Shown here: one piece after another, positions 1 to 9,408 of the stretch | Position numbering within the stretch: position 1 is the first letter of the stretch | Layout: each line of letters opens with the position of its first letter | Assembly (NCBI RefSeq): GCF_008831285.2 | Contig: NW_022205224.1 | Location: forward strand, 1-25,000 | Direction of reading: 5' to 3' | Source: Nymphaea colorata | Taxonomy: Eukaryota; Streptophyta; Magnoliopsida; Nymphaeales; Nymphaeaceae | Length of the DNA stretch: 25,000 bases | Notes under the pieces: model-generated | Databases searched by the model: none | Seen by the model: the letters and a program-made list of their open reading frames with translations, nothing else | What the model was told of the DNA's origin: nothing | Made by a program: the position numbers and the translations under genes

Positions 1-1561
1 ACCGAACCCACTAGGCAACCTCCTGCACCGAACCCGCACCTAGGCTAAACCTCTACCGAGCCAACCTAGATCGGCATTGACCCTTAGCCTTAGTCAACTA
101 GGTCAGCTAGTCCACCAAGCCCACTTCGTTGGTAGCCTCCCTTAGCGACTCGAGCCTACCTCGAGTGACCCTTGACCTACTTGACCCGGACCCATTGACT
201 CGGTCCATTTAGTCAACCACCTAGTTAGTTGAACCTTCCGCACTTGGTCACTTTGACCAGCACCGTGAGCTTAGGCTCGACCTTAACCTCCCTTACTGAA
301 CCAACCTATTAGCTAGGTCAACCCGTGACTGAACCTAAACCCTGTTTGACTGAGCCTACCCTGACCCGAACCTGCTTGACTAGACCTACCACCTAGTAGA
401 GCCCAACCGAACCAGCCAACCCAGCCTTAGCTAGGATTAGGTTCAGCCGGCTCGCCGGCCCTTACAACGGCCCCTGCCTCTTCGTCGGCATCCACCGGCG
501 CCCGTGGCCGAGCCACACTCCGGAGTTAGGCAGGCAGGCGCTGTCGCTGTGACAGCAGCCCCCCTCGGCAGTCCAGGCGCCCTTCCGGCCCTGTTCCGTC
601 TTCTTCAGTGCAGCAGCAGCACATCGGCAGCAGACGCCAGGCGACCTCGTCCTGATCGGCGACCCTCGATCAGACAGCAGACGATCGCTCCCGGCATCCT
701 CGACGGCACGACCGTAGCAGTTCGAGACAGCGTCCTCGTTCCCGGCGCGCGTCTGCCTCTAGGCCCAGCGAGTGTCAGCAGCGGTCTTGGCTCGACGTTA
801 GCGCTGCTACCGCAGAATTCATCGCGGCAACAGCGCAGCGGCCACCGTAAACGAGCAGCGACCAGACCTCGGCAGTCAACCCGTCCACCAGCGTGCGGCC
901 TACCTTCAGCGTCTTCAGGCAGCGGTCAGCCCGAGCAGCAGGCTACGTGGAGGCACACCTCAGTCGGTCTTCCTGTTCTGTGAGCTGCAGTGCTCGGGGG
1001 CAGGTCATCACCCCGAGACCTATCCGGCTACGCCAAGGGCGATCCTTGGCCGGTATCGTCTCCTATCCCCCTTGTAGCTTCGGGCGGGATTTGCTTTCAG
1101 TCGTAGGTAGCATATTAGTTTATTTCCAGCATTTCTGTTTTAGCCTTGGCTTCGGCCTAGCTCCCCCGTGAGGTACCTCGAGGGCACTGTGCCCGAGACA
1201 CGACCACAAGGAGCCAGACCCCTATTTACTTCTGTTGGGTGTGGTTTGTACGTTAGTGTGGTTTGCGTGGTTTGTGAGTGAGATTGAGTGTTCTCTTGTA
1301 TCGCTCGCGAATTGTAAAGGCCTCACGACCCTGTTAGTGTTTTTGTAATAGGCAGACTTAGTTAGGAATATTTGGGACTCGGGTAACCTACAAGTGTATC
1401 TCCCTACCTATTGGGTTTTGCGCCGGGGTCCTGTCCGGCCGGGTAGATCATTGTGTAATTACCTAGGTTTTTCGGTTTTTAGAATAGGCCTCAAGAAGGT
1501 CCTGGGAAGTTTAGGATCGCATTGGTCGGATTTTCTTAGGCCAACCGGTGCGGTCCTAACA
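1..1561 (+). repeat. LTR1, 3' portion of a long terminal repeat
   Basis: The stretch matches 9414-10977 of LTR2 almost base for base and ends in CA at 1560-1561, two bases before the PBS. It holds no gene. Its first 400 bp are a pyrimidine-rich, W-box-dense segment; about 430-1030 is GC-rich with many CAGCAG and GGCAG repeats; about 1080-1561 is more T-rich with runs of GTGTGGTTTG. Compared with LTR2 it has single-base differences near 250, 412, 442, 496, 580 and in the C run near 1218. Several of these agree with LTR4. Confidence 0.95.
77..381 (+). promoter_or_regulatory. W-box (TTGACY) cluster in LTR1
   Basis: Ten copies of the WRKY-factor core TTGAC[C/T] lie within 305 bp: plus strand at 77, 172, 181, 195, 253, 346 and 376, minus strand (AGTCAA or GGTCAA) at 92, 211 and 316. 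A 6-mer of this form is expected less than once in such a stretch. The W-box is the known binding site of plant WRKY factors, which act in wounding and defence responses. Function here is inference; the segment is also generally low in complexity, with repeated GAACC, CCTAG and ACCTA words. Confidence 0.5.
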
Positions 1562-2184
1562 ATTGGTATCAGAGCGAATCTTGAGGAACACCGTCGGTTC
1601 GAGCACTTAGACCTACGAGGAAGCTTCATCAACGGCAGTGCAGACGGTCTTCTTTTCGGATTTCCAGAGTGTCAGTGGACTTCTTTTGGTTATCTAGTCA
1701 GTCTATTTTCGGTTATCTAGAGCAGATTTTAGTTTTCTGGAGTCCCCACGACTTCCGTCTTCGTACGTGTTTAAGGCTTTGCTTGCTCACTTTTAGCAAG
1801 TAGGGGGCTGTACATTCCGTGCACCCGAGGGCAGCCGAGCTCCCGGTTCGTCACCGAGGCACCAGGAGGGTGCGGTGATTTAGGCTTCTAAAAGCCCGGC
1901 CGTGGGCGAAGTGGGAGTGCCGAGGCGCTTAGGCGAAGCGCGGCACTAGACGGGCCAACCCGTCTCCCTTGCCTCTAAACGCGCTACCGGCAGCTAGGGC
2001 AGCGGCAGCGTAGGGCAGTAGGGCAGAGTCAGTCGGCAGATCAGGTCTTCGGGCAGGGATCAGCCAGCAGTTTAGGAGTCGGACAGCGACTTCACGCTTG
2101 AGAGTGGCAGCGTCAGTTTTTTGGAATTTTAGCTAGGATTTCTTTCTTCGGTAGTTCTTTGACATATAACCGCCCTAAACAATT
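1562..2184 (+). other. Untranslated leader between PBS and gag, copy A
   Basis: No gene. It begins with the PBS and runs 623 bp to the gag ATG. It contains adjacent strong hairpins: GGCTT/AAGCC (1883-1896), an extended stem GTGCC..GCGCTT/AAGCGC.GGCAC (1917-1946) and AGACGGG/CCCGTCT with a CCAA loop (1948-1965). A run of AGGGCAG/CGGCAG words covers about 1990-2066. Such structures just upstream of gag are where packaging and dimerisation signals sit in retroelements; that role is inferred. Two T-rich stretches ending in AG (2132 and 2154) look like splice acceptors. Confidence 0.7.
1564..1575 (+). other. Primer binding site (initiator tRNA-Met), copy A
   Basis: TGGTATCAGAGC is complementary to the 3' end of plant initiator tRNA-Met and is the usual PBS of plant Ty3/gypsy elements. 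It sits two bases after the LTR-terminal CA, where minus-strand cDNA synthesis is primed. Confidence 0.95.
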
Positions 2185-5100
2185 ATGGGTAAGTCAAAGA
2201 AGCAGTTCAATCCCGACGAGCCTGTCCTTGAGGAGCCCCTCAACGATCAACCTGAGGAAGCTCCAAGCACACAAGCGGGACCAGTTCCCAACTATGCCAT
2301 GGGCAGAATTTTGAACATTGAAAAAGAGCTGTTGCAAATGAGAAATGATATGAACAAATCCGATCAAGTCCGCAAACGAGAATTGGAAAGACAAAACCGA
2401 GAGCGGCAAAATGAGATGGACGAAATTCGCGGTCTTTTGAAACAGTTAGCGACCAACCAGAACCCAGGAGGGGAAAGGACCACTCAGGGTCCGAACAAAG
2501 GCAAAGGTGTGTTAGGTGCCCCTACCTACCCCACCGATACTGAGATAGATCCGAACAATCTCTCGCACATCGGAACAAGTACGGAAGGGGGCAGACTTTT
2601 ACATATGGGTCCCCCGCAAGAGCGACAGCCCATTGAGCCCACTAGCGAATATTATAGAACGCCAAGAGTGCAAAGGTTCGCTAGCAGCAGAATGAATCGC
2701 ACCTATTACGATTCAGAAGTGGAACAGGACGAATCTCCTCTACGTCCTAGAAGAGCGCAACGTCAGCTTCAAGAAGAGAGGCGAACTCCCACCGTTCGTT
2801 ATGAGTTTCCCAAATTCAATGGGGAGCACTTACGGGAGTGGCTATTCATGGCCGAGAGGTACTTCTTGTGCCATCGTGTACCCCAAGACGAGTGGATTGA
2901 AATTGCCACTGCGAACATGACAGGAGAGGCCACAACCCATTATTTGTGGTTCGATCACAAAACGGCAGATCCAACTTGGGAGAAGTACAAGGCGAGTCTC
3001 CAATTACAGTTCGGAGATTCAACATTCATCGATTATGATGAGGACCTCAAGAATCTGGTCCAATCCTCAACCGTTGCAGCCTACCAACGTCAATTTGAGA
3101 GGTTGGCTAGCATGGTCCAGTGGCCAGAGAAGGCCCTCATCGGAGCGTTCAAAGGCGGCCTTAAAAGCGAAGTGAAGAGAGAATTGAAAATTCACCGCTT
3201 CAACAGGCTGGAAGAATGTTTTGCCATGGCCCGTCTCTACGAGGAGCAAATAGAGGAGAAGAGAGCCGAGAAGAAGGCTCATAAGATGGACAAGCAGAGG
3301 AGGAGACCTTCCTACTCCTCTGGTTCTCGATTTAGAGGGAAGGAACCAACTCCCATCCGAAGAGGGAGTGATTATCGGCCACCACAAGGCCCAAACCAAG
3401 GGCAAGGCCGAAAACCACCAACGCGTTACCTCACGCCTAAACAGATTGAAGAGTTCAGGCGGAAAGGCCTGTGCTACAGATGTGAGGGAAAGTGGGACAA
3501 GAACCATCAGTGCCCAACGTATTACAGGGTACAGGTGGTAAGCGAGGACGAGTCTAGTTCGTGTAGCGATTCGTCTACTACGCCGTATGAGACCAGCTCG
3601 TCCTCATCAGATGAGGAAATAGTTATCAAGAGGCGAGCTAAACAAGCCGAGAAAAAGAAAGAAGTCCGAATTGAAGAGACTCCCGCCAAAGAAGAAAAGC
3701 CAACCGAGGCAGAGTCTCTGCACTCAATGCAAGATCCCAATAAGCCCAACTCATTCAGGGTATTTGGGAAGATAAACGGACATAAGGTCTTAATTCTGCT
3801 TGATAATGGAGCAACCAAGAACTTCCTAACAGAGGAAGCAGCACGAAGATGCAACGTCTCCTTAGAATCAAGCCACCCCCAAACTATAATCGTGGGAGGG
3901 GGTATGAGATTAAAGTGCCATAACGAAGGGAAAGGCATAGAAGTTGTGATCAGGAGAAAACCGTTCAAGATCGACTTCTTAGTCATTCCTTTAGATGGAG
4001 TGGACCTTATTCTCGGGATGCCATGGTTTTTCACGCTTGGCATCATATCGTGGGATGTGAAGAACTTCAGCATGACCTTCACTCCCGACGGCGACGAAGA
4101 GCCCATGACGCTACAGGGCTTAACCAGCACAACTCGTCCCAAGACTGCACTTCGGGCAATTGAAGCCGAGCAGCCCGCGTGCTGGGTAATGGCACTCGCT
4201 ACTGATGTGCCAGAAAAAGAAGAGCAGAAAGAGATAGTACCAGAACGAATTCAGCTGGTGCTGAATCAATATGAGGACGTCTTTGAGGAGCCAAAAGGGC
4301 TTCCACCGCAGAGATCCTATGACCATAGGATCATAATGACTCACGGGGCAGAACCGGTTAATGTGCGCCCCTATAGGTATGGATATAACCAGAAGGCTGA
4401 AATCGAGCGTCTGGTTAAAGAAATGTTGGAGAGTGGCATTGTGCAACCAAGTAGCAGCCCTTTCTCTTCACCGGTCCTACTTGTGAAGAAGAAAGACAAC
4501 ACCTGGCGCTTCTGTGTAGATTACCGCGCCCTGAATGAAGCCACCGTGAAGGATAGACATCCCATACCGGTAATTGATGAGTTATTGGATGAACTAGCCG
4601 GAGCAACTATTTTCTCCAAGATCGACTTACGAGCCGGCTATCATCAAATTCGTATGTACAAGGATGACGTCCCCAAGACCGCTTTCAGGACGCATGACGG
4701 GCACTACGAGTTCCTCGTCATGCCATTTGGTCTAACTAACGCACCAGCAACGTTTCAGAGGTGCATGAACGACGTCTTCAGACATTACCTCCGCGATTTC
4801 ATCTTAGTTTTCTTTGATGACATCTTAATTTACAGTCAGTCTGAAGAATCACATCAGAAGCATCTCGCTATTGCTCTTCAGGTACTGAGAGATAACCAAT
4901 TATACGCCAAGATGTCCAAATGCAGCTTTGGACAACCTTCTATTGGTTATCTAGGGCACATAGTGTGCCAACAAGGGGTTCGGGCAGACCCCGAAAAATT
5001 AGAAGCCATGCAGAAATGGCCACTGCCTAAGGACTTGAAAGGACTCCGCGGATTCCTCGGTTTGACTGGGTACTATAGGCGTTTTATACAAGGTTATGGT

Positions 5101-7359
5101 TTGATCGCACAGCCTTTGACCCAGATGCTCAAGAAAGGAGCCTTTCAGTGGTCGGATAAGGCTAGGGCAGCCTTTGAAAAGTTAAAGCTTGCCCTTATGT
5201 CTGCGCCCGTTCTTACACTCCCGGATTTCAACCAGCAGTTCACAATAGAGACAGACGCATGTGAGGTTGGAATTGGGGCCGTTCTCAGCCAAGGAGGCCA
5301 CCCTATCGCTTATATGTCTAAGGCGCTCACAAGTAGAGCGAAGCCTCTCTCTACTTATGAGAAAGAACTACTAGCGATAGTGTTGGCAGTGGAAAAGTGG
5401 CGACCCTACCTTATAGGGCGTAGATTCACAGTTAAGACGGACCAAAATTCTCTAAAGTACATGTTAAAGCAGAGAGTATCCACGCCTACCCAACAACGTT
5501 GGTTAGCAAAGCTGCTGGGATACGATTTTGAAATAGAGTACAAAAAGGGTCCGGAAAATACAGCGGCCGATTCTCTCTCTCGATTGACTGAGCAGTTCAT
5601 GACTCTTTCGGTAGTGGAAACTGATGTTTGGGATAGGTTAGCCCAGGAACAACAAGCAGATCAGTCCCTAAGGCTAGTCCGTGCATCAACAGAACAACAT
5701 CCAGGATCCATTCCCTTCTATACAGTCAGAGGGAATCTATTATATAGAAAGAACCGAGCAGTGGTTCCTCCAGAGTCTGGGCTTAAGCAGGAACTCCTGC
5801 GTCATTTCCATGACACCCCTGCCGCGGGTCATGAGGGGGTTTCTAAAACCCTAAGCAGAATTAAAGCCCAATTTTGGTGGCGTGGCATGAAGGCAGAGGT
5901 ACAAAGGTACATCCGGAGTTGCCTGGTATGCCAGAGGGAAAAGTACGAGGCCATTAGACCTCCCGGACATTTAGTTCCCCTCCCCATACCAGCCAAACCA
6001 TGGACCGATGTGACCATGGATTTTATTGACGCCATGCCCCGCTCCGAAGGCAAGGAAGCTGTGCTAGTGGTAGTGGACCGTCTGACCAAGTACAGCCACT
6101 TCGCTCCCTTGCCTAGGTCGTATCAAGGGCCAATGGTGGCCAGCGTGTACCAGGAGTATGTTGGAAAGCTCCACGGAATGCCACAATCAGTCGTATGTGA
6201 CAGAGATTCAATTTTCCTTAGCGCATTTTGGCAAGAGTACATGAAGCTTATGGGTACAACGCTCAAGTTTAGTACAGCCCATCACCCACAGACAGACGGG
6301 CAGAGCGAAATCGTAAATCGATCTCTTGAAACCTATTTGAGGTGTTTTGCAGGAGAAAGGCCACAGACTTGGGTAAAATTCTTACCTTGGGCAGAGTGGT
6401 CTTACAACACCAGTTTACATTCGTCAACAGGAATGACGCCTTTTGAAGGTGTATATGGGACCCCTCCTCCAAGTATCCCTAGATATGAAGGAGGTACAGC
6501 AGACGACGACAATGTAGACTGCGAGCTACGCACCCGGGAAGAAGTCCTTGACTCCCTCAAGCAAAACATTGCCAAAGCCCAGAACAGGATGAGACAGGTC
6601 TACAACAAAGGGCGAAAAGATCGAGAATTCGAAGTGGGTGATTACGTGTGGTTGAAGAGGTTGCCCCTCAAACAACGATCGTTAATGGGCCAACCCTATT
6701 CTAAGCTACTACCAAGGTATTATGGACCGTTTCCGGTATTACAAAAAGTAGGAAAGGCAGCATATCGACTGGGACTTCCGCGGGAAGCAATGGTGCACCC
6801 AGTTTTCCATATCACCAGGCTCAAGCCTCATCATGGTGATATTCCTACAATGATCGAGCAGATACCGGAACAGGACAACTTGCCCACTCCCTATCGTATA
6901 CTCAAACATAGATATGTCCAAAGACAAGGGAGAACACGGCATGAGGTATTAGTGGAATGGGAGGGACCTGACAGAGGAACCTCTTGGGAAGAGTTTGGGT
7001 CAGTGGCTCATCGCTTTCCCTCCTCTAGCGCTCGAGGACAAGCGCATTCTAGGGAGGGGGAATCTGTTACGGACCAACTTGTAGGTCCAGACCCAACTCG
7101 GCGTGATCAGGCCGAAACCAGTCGGTCAAGACGAAAGGCCTCGGATTTGTGGACACAGGCGCTAAGGCAGCACGAAGAAAGTCCAAGCGAGGCTAAGTCA
7201 GCACTCGAGCCAGTTGCAGCGGGCGGCGTGGGAGGAGCAACTAGGTCCGAAAGAGTGCTCAAACCAGGTGGAACTCAAGACGTTCTAGAACCTATTGCGA
7301 GGCTCACCGAGCTTGATCAGGTTAATCCGAGCGTGAGTCCAAATTCCCCGAACGCTTGA
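2185..7359 (+). CDS. Gag-Pol polyprotein of Ty3/gypsy chromovirus, copy A
   Basis: Single intact frame of 1724 codons with no frameshift between gag and pol. Gag: basic coiled-coil-like region (about 40-90), retrotransposon Gag core (about 205-365), zinc knuckle C430-X2-C433-X7-H441-X-C443, then a Ser/Glu-rich linker. Protease: D540-N-G-A with ILG at 609-611; Asn replaces the usual Ser/Thr. Reverse transcriptase about 725-905: D814 and the FFDD motif (D878, D879). RNase H: D1024, E1061, D1086, D1129. Integrase: zinc finger H1209, H1216, C1246, C1249; D1279, D1339, E1375 with exactly 35 residues between the last two; GPF module at 1514-1516. Chromodomain about 1568-1613 with W1592 and W1601, which in the family reads histone marks and steers integration. 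Residues 1628-1724 are encoded inside the 3' LTR and match no domain I know. The ATG at 2185 is the first of the open frame. Confidence 0.97.
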   Translation: MGKSKKQFNPDEPVLEEPLNDQPEEAPSTQAGPVPNYAMGRILNIEKELLQMRNDMNKSDQVRKRELERQNRERQNEMDEIRGLLKQLATNQNPGGERTTQGPNKGKGVLGAPTYPTDTEIDPNNLSHIGTSTEGGRLLHMGPPQERQPIEPTSEYYRTPRVQRFASSRMNRTYYDSEVEQDESPLRPRRAQRQLQEERRTPTVRYEFPKFNGEHLREWLFMAERYFLCHRVPQDEWIEIATANMTGEATTHYLWFDHKTADPTWEKYKASLQLQFGDSTFIDYDEDLKNLVQSSTVAAYQRQFERLASMVQWPEKALIGAFKGGLKSEVKRELKIHRFNRLEECFAMARLYEEQIEEKRAEKKAHKMDKQRRRPSYSSGSRFRGKEPTPIRRGSDYRPPQGPNQGQGRKPPTRYLTPKQIEEFRRKGLCYRCEGKWDKNHQCPTYYRVQVVSEDESSSCSDSSTTPYETSSSSSDEEIVIKRRAKQAEKKKEVRIEETPAKEEKPTEAESLHSMQDPNKPNSFRVFGKINGHKVLILLDNGATKNFLTEEAARRCNVSLESSHPQTIIVGGGMRLKCHNEGKGIEVVIRRKPFKIDFLVIPLDGVDLILGMPWFFTLGIISWDVKNFSMTFTPDGDEEPMTLQGLTSTTRPKTALRAIEAEQPACWVMALATDVPEKEEQKEIVPERIQLVLNQYEDVFEEPKGLPPQRSYDHRIIMTHGAEPVNVRPYRYGYNQKAEIERLVKEMLESGIVQPSSSPFSSPVLLVKKKDNTWRFCVDYRALNEATVKDRHPIPVIDELLDELAGATIFSKIDLRAGYHQIRMYKDDVPKTAFRTHDGHYEFLVMPFGLTNAPATFQRCMNDVFRHYLRDFILVFFDDILIYSQSEESHQKHLAIALQVLRDNQLYAKMSKCSFGQPSIGYLGHIVCQQGVRADPEKLEAMQKWPLPKDLKGLRGFLGLTGYYRRFIQGYGLIAQPLTQMLKKGAFQWSDKARAAFEKLKLALMSAPVLTLPDFNQQFTIETDACEVGIGAVLSQGGHPIAYMSKALTSRAKPLSTYEKELLAIVLAVEKWRPYLIGRRFTVKTDQNSLKYMLKQRVSTPTQQRWLAKLLGYDFEIEYKKGPENTAADSLSRLTEQFMTLSVVETDVWDRLAQEQQADQSLRLVRASTEQHPGSIPFYTVRGNLLYRKNRAVVPPESGLKQELLRHFHDTPAAGHEGVSKTLSRIKAQFWWRGMKAEVQRYIRSCLVCQREKYEAIRPPGHLVPLPIPAKPWTDVTMDFIDAMPRSEGKEAVLVVVDRLTKYSHFAPLPRSYQGPMVASVYQEYVGKLHGMPQSVVCDRDSIFLSAFWQEYMKLMGTTLKFSTAHHPQTDGQSEIVNRSLETYLRCFAGERPQTWVKFLPWAEWSYNTSLHSSTGMTPFEGVYGTPPPSIPRYEGGTADDDNVDCELRTREEVLDSLKQNIAKAQNRMRQVYNKGRKDREFEVGDYVWLKRLPLKQRSLMGQPYSKLLPRYYGPFPVLQKVGKAAYRLGLPREAMVHPVFHITRLKPHHGDIPTMIEQIPEQDNLPTPYRILKHRYVQRQGRTRHEVLVEWEGPDRGTSWEEFGSVAHRFPSSSARGQAHSREGESVTDQLVGPDPTRRDQAETSRSRRKASDLWTQALRQHEESPSEAKSALEPVAAGGVGGATRSERVLKPGGTQDVLEPIARLTELDQVNPSVSPNSPNA
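7051..7062 (+). other. Polypurine tract, copy A
   Basis: A purine-only 12-mer (AGGGAGGGGGAA) lies two bases before the TGTTAC start of LTR2. It primes plus-strand cDNA. It is also coding: it reads Arg-Glu-Gly-Glu (residues 1623-1626) of the polyprotein. Confidence 0.92.
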
Positions 7360-7368
7360 GCCTATCTA

Positions 7369-7598
7369 AAGCCGAGAGGCTTAGGTTCAGGTCCGAGCCA
7401 ATCGGACTTGACCCGTGCTCGAATTTCCGAAGTGTGGGCGGTAACCCACACGAGGTCCCCGCCCTAAGTCCACAAGACTTAGGGACTTTAGCTTTCGATT
7501 TTTGAGTTGGGCGCTAGGCCCGGTTTAGGTTGCGTCATCTATTTCAGGTCGACGTCAAGTTTTGTAGTAGAGACCTAGCAAGGCGGGTTGTGCCTTGC
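7369..7598 (+). other. Cluster of five perfect hairpins in U3, LTR2
   Basis: Directly after the gag-pol stop there are stems AAGCC/GGCTT (7369-7382), GTCCGA/TCGGAC (7391-7407), GTGTGGG/CCCACAC (7432-7451), CCCTAAGTC/GACTTAGGG with a 5-base loop (7462-7484) and GCAAGGC/GCCTTGC (7578-7598). In the 3' LTR they would lie in the mRNA 3' untranslated region; in the 5' LTR they lie upstream of the putative start site and could be palindromic factor sites. Equivalent clusters lie at 11324-11553 and 20740-20969. Confidence 0.6.
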
Positions 7599-7665
7599 GC
7601 ATTTTTGACATTAGACTAAGTAGCGAGCTAGGTTAACATGTAATTAGGGCTCGCATTATGTTTAG

Positions 7666-7673
7666 TATATATT
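7666..7673 (+). promoter_or_regulatory. TATA-like element, LTR2
   Basis: TATATATT lies in an AT-rich pocket, about 30-60 bp before a CT-rich tract (CTCTCTCTCTCC at about 7735), the usual layout of a plant core promoter with a Y patch. The same site occurs at 11621-11628 (LTR3) and 21037-21044 (LTR4). If real, U3 is about 630 bp and R-U5 more than 3 kb. A promoter nearer the LTR 3' end, such as the T-rich stretch equivalent to 1105-1140, cannot be ruled out. Confidence 0.4.
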
Positions 7674-7941
7674 CTGTAAACTCAATGTAGAAAGGATCAA
7701 AAAATTAATCAAAGATTGGCATTTGGTGTGGCACTCTCTCTCTCCTCGCACGAGGCTTCTCCCCTCTCGTCTCCCACCTTGTTCAACCCGAGAACCAGGC
7801 GTCTTCTCCCCCCTCGCGTCCTCTACCTCCACGACGCTTCCGAATCCAGAAATTCCTTGAAGAGCCGCCGTCCGAGACATAGGCATAAGGAAGAAGGCAT
7901 CGGCGGATCTCCACCACCGGCGGCGATCCCTCCCTTGTCAC

Positions 7942-7947
7942 GTAAGT
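7942..7947 (+). other. Candidate 5' splice site, LTR2
   Basis: CAC|GTAAGT is a full match to the intron side of the plant donor consensus and ends a CT-rich leader-like stretch. Paired with the acceptor-like sites before gag it would define an intron of about 3.6 kb in the transcript. The operative copy for copy B is 11896 in LTR3; LTR4 has it at 21313. Confidence 0.35.
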
Positions 7948-8928
7948 ACCCCCTTTCGAGCTTTTTCAAAGTTCTGAAATCGGTGCCTTTGCCCTGATCA
8001 CGAGGGTACTGTGAGGCCGATTCCAGCATAGGGAAGATTGAATGCGACGTATCTACCGCCGGCTTCAATTCGACACCGAAGAGGAGACGAATTTCGATCT
8101 CTCTCTCGCTGCCCGATTGCTGCATTCTGCCTTAGAACACAGGGCGTCTTCTCTCGGTTCCTCCCTCGGCATACCCGAAGAGGGGAATCAGAATTTGGGC
8201 GTTTTCTGTTTTAATCAGAAATTGCAGATCGCGTCGCGGGATTGAAATCAGACGTTTGATCCCTAGTAGGCAGTTGGCCGGATTAGAAAGACAAATCGAT
8301 AAGAAAATTACAATTTCTAGCGGCCTGTTCTCCCTTTTGATCTGTCGGACCAGAGGCTCAAAAGTTAAGAAATCTCGCTCTCTGGTCGAGATCTGAAGAA
8401 GAGGAGTGATCCCCGTGAATCGCCCAGAAAAGAGCTTTCTAAATATCAAAAAGGGGCGAGTTCCGTCGGCTGGATCTCGAGATAGAATCTCGCCGGAAAA
8501 TTGCTTGAATCCGGCCATCGCTGCTAATTCCGGTGGTCGCCATTGATTCCGGCGTAAGGGACCGAATTGCCCTTCTTCCCTAGTGTTTTAACTAAAATTT
8601 TGAAAGGGGTATTACGGTCAATTAAGTTCCGAGCGTTAGCTCAGGCCGCCGGTGCGAATTGGAGCTTCCTCCTCCGTCGCATCTGCCATTTCCGGCAAGT
8701 CCACCTCCGTTTCATCTCAGCCTTTAATTTCGACATCTGTCCATCATCCAGCCGCCCATCTGTGCTCTTGTCCCAGCTGCTGCCATCTGTCCCGATTCAG
8801 GATCAGCTCGCAATCAGCTGCTCCACCGAATTAGGAAGCAATCTCGCAGCCGCCGCTCCCCTTCCAGCTCCTCGCCATCTCCACCGCGTCAACCCTAACT
8901 CGCAAGGATCCTCACACGTTCATCTTGA

Positions 8929-9372
8929 CACGTGTCGCAATCCGAGCCAGCCCTCCGCCACCTCACTCGCCACCTCACCTGCCAGCTACCCACCTTGGTC
9001 CCGCATCTCGCCACTTGTCCCCCAGCCAGGCCCTGCGAGATCCCCTTTTCCTATTTCCTTGGATCTTTCCTCCTTAGTTTTAGGAAACTCCTCCACCTCG
9101 CGCCATCTTACCTATTCTTCCTCAGCCGTTTCCTCCTTTCCCTCTTGATCCGATCCGCAGTAATCCTCCACCGTAGATCTGGTCCACGTGTCCCCATCTC
9201 AGCCTTAGCCTCATCCGAGCTCACACGAGAGCGCCACCTGGCCCTTCGCCCCCAATCTCCTCTCCTTCCTTGTCGCATTTCTCCCTAACCCTTAGGCGAG
9301 AATTCGAGCTCCATTCCTAATAGCTAGCATTCTTCTAGCTCTCTCTGTCGTGTCCGTCCGTCTTGCCACGTG
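8929..9372 (+). promoter_or_regulatory. Three G-box (CACGTG) sites in LTR2
   Basis: CACGTG occurs at 8929-8934 (within GACACGTGTC), 9185-9190 (CCACGTGTCC, ABRE-like) and 9367-9372 (centre of the 16-bp perfect palindrome CTTGCCACGTGGCAAG, 9362-9377). These are known bZIP/bHLH core sites, the ACGTG form being linked to abscisic-acid response. Three in 444 bp is well above chance. Copies are at 12883, 13139 and 13321 in LTR3, and at 22300, 22556 and 22738 in LTR4. Function is inferred. Confidence 0.45.
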
Positions 9373-9408
9373 GCAAGCATCGGTGCATTCCCTGGGTAAG
9401 ACCAGCCC

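Noticed and set aside
504-1171. Open frames of 159 and 92 codons in the LTR GC-rich segment
   Set aside because: The 159-codon frame is broken by single-base indels in the other LTRs, and the translation is repetitive; no sign of coding constraint.
3522-4142. 206-codon antisense frame within gag-pol, and other minus-strand frames under it
   Set aside because: Shadow of the strongly supported gag-pol frame; no family resemblance.
8886-8897. Telomere-like AACCCTAA words in the LTR
   Set aside because: Only isolated single copies, with no tandem run; consistent with a C-rich tract or a telo-box-like motif at most.
8567-9288. Overlapping open frames of 193 and 118 codons in the LTR, repeated in LTR3 and LTR4
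   Set aside because: Low-complexity Ser/Pro/Leu-rich translations of a pyrimidine-rich tract, overlapping in different frames, with no recognisable domain; stop-poor composition explains them.
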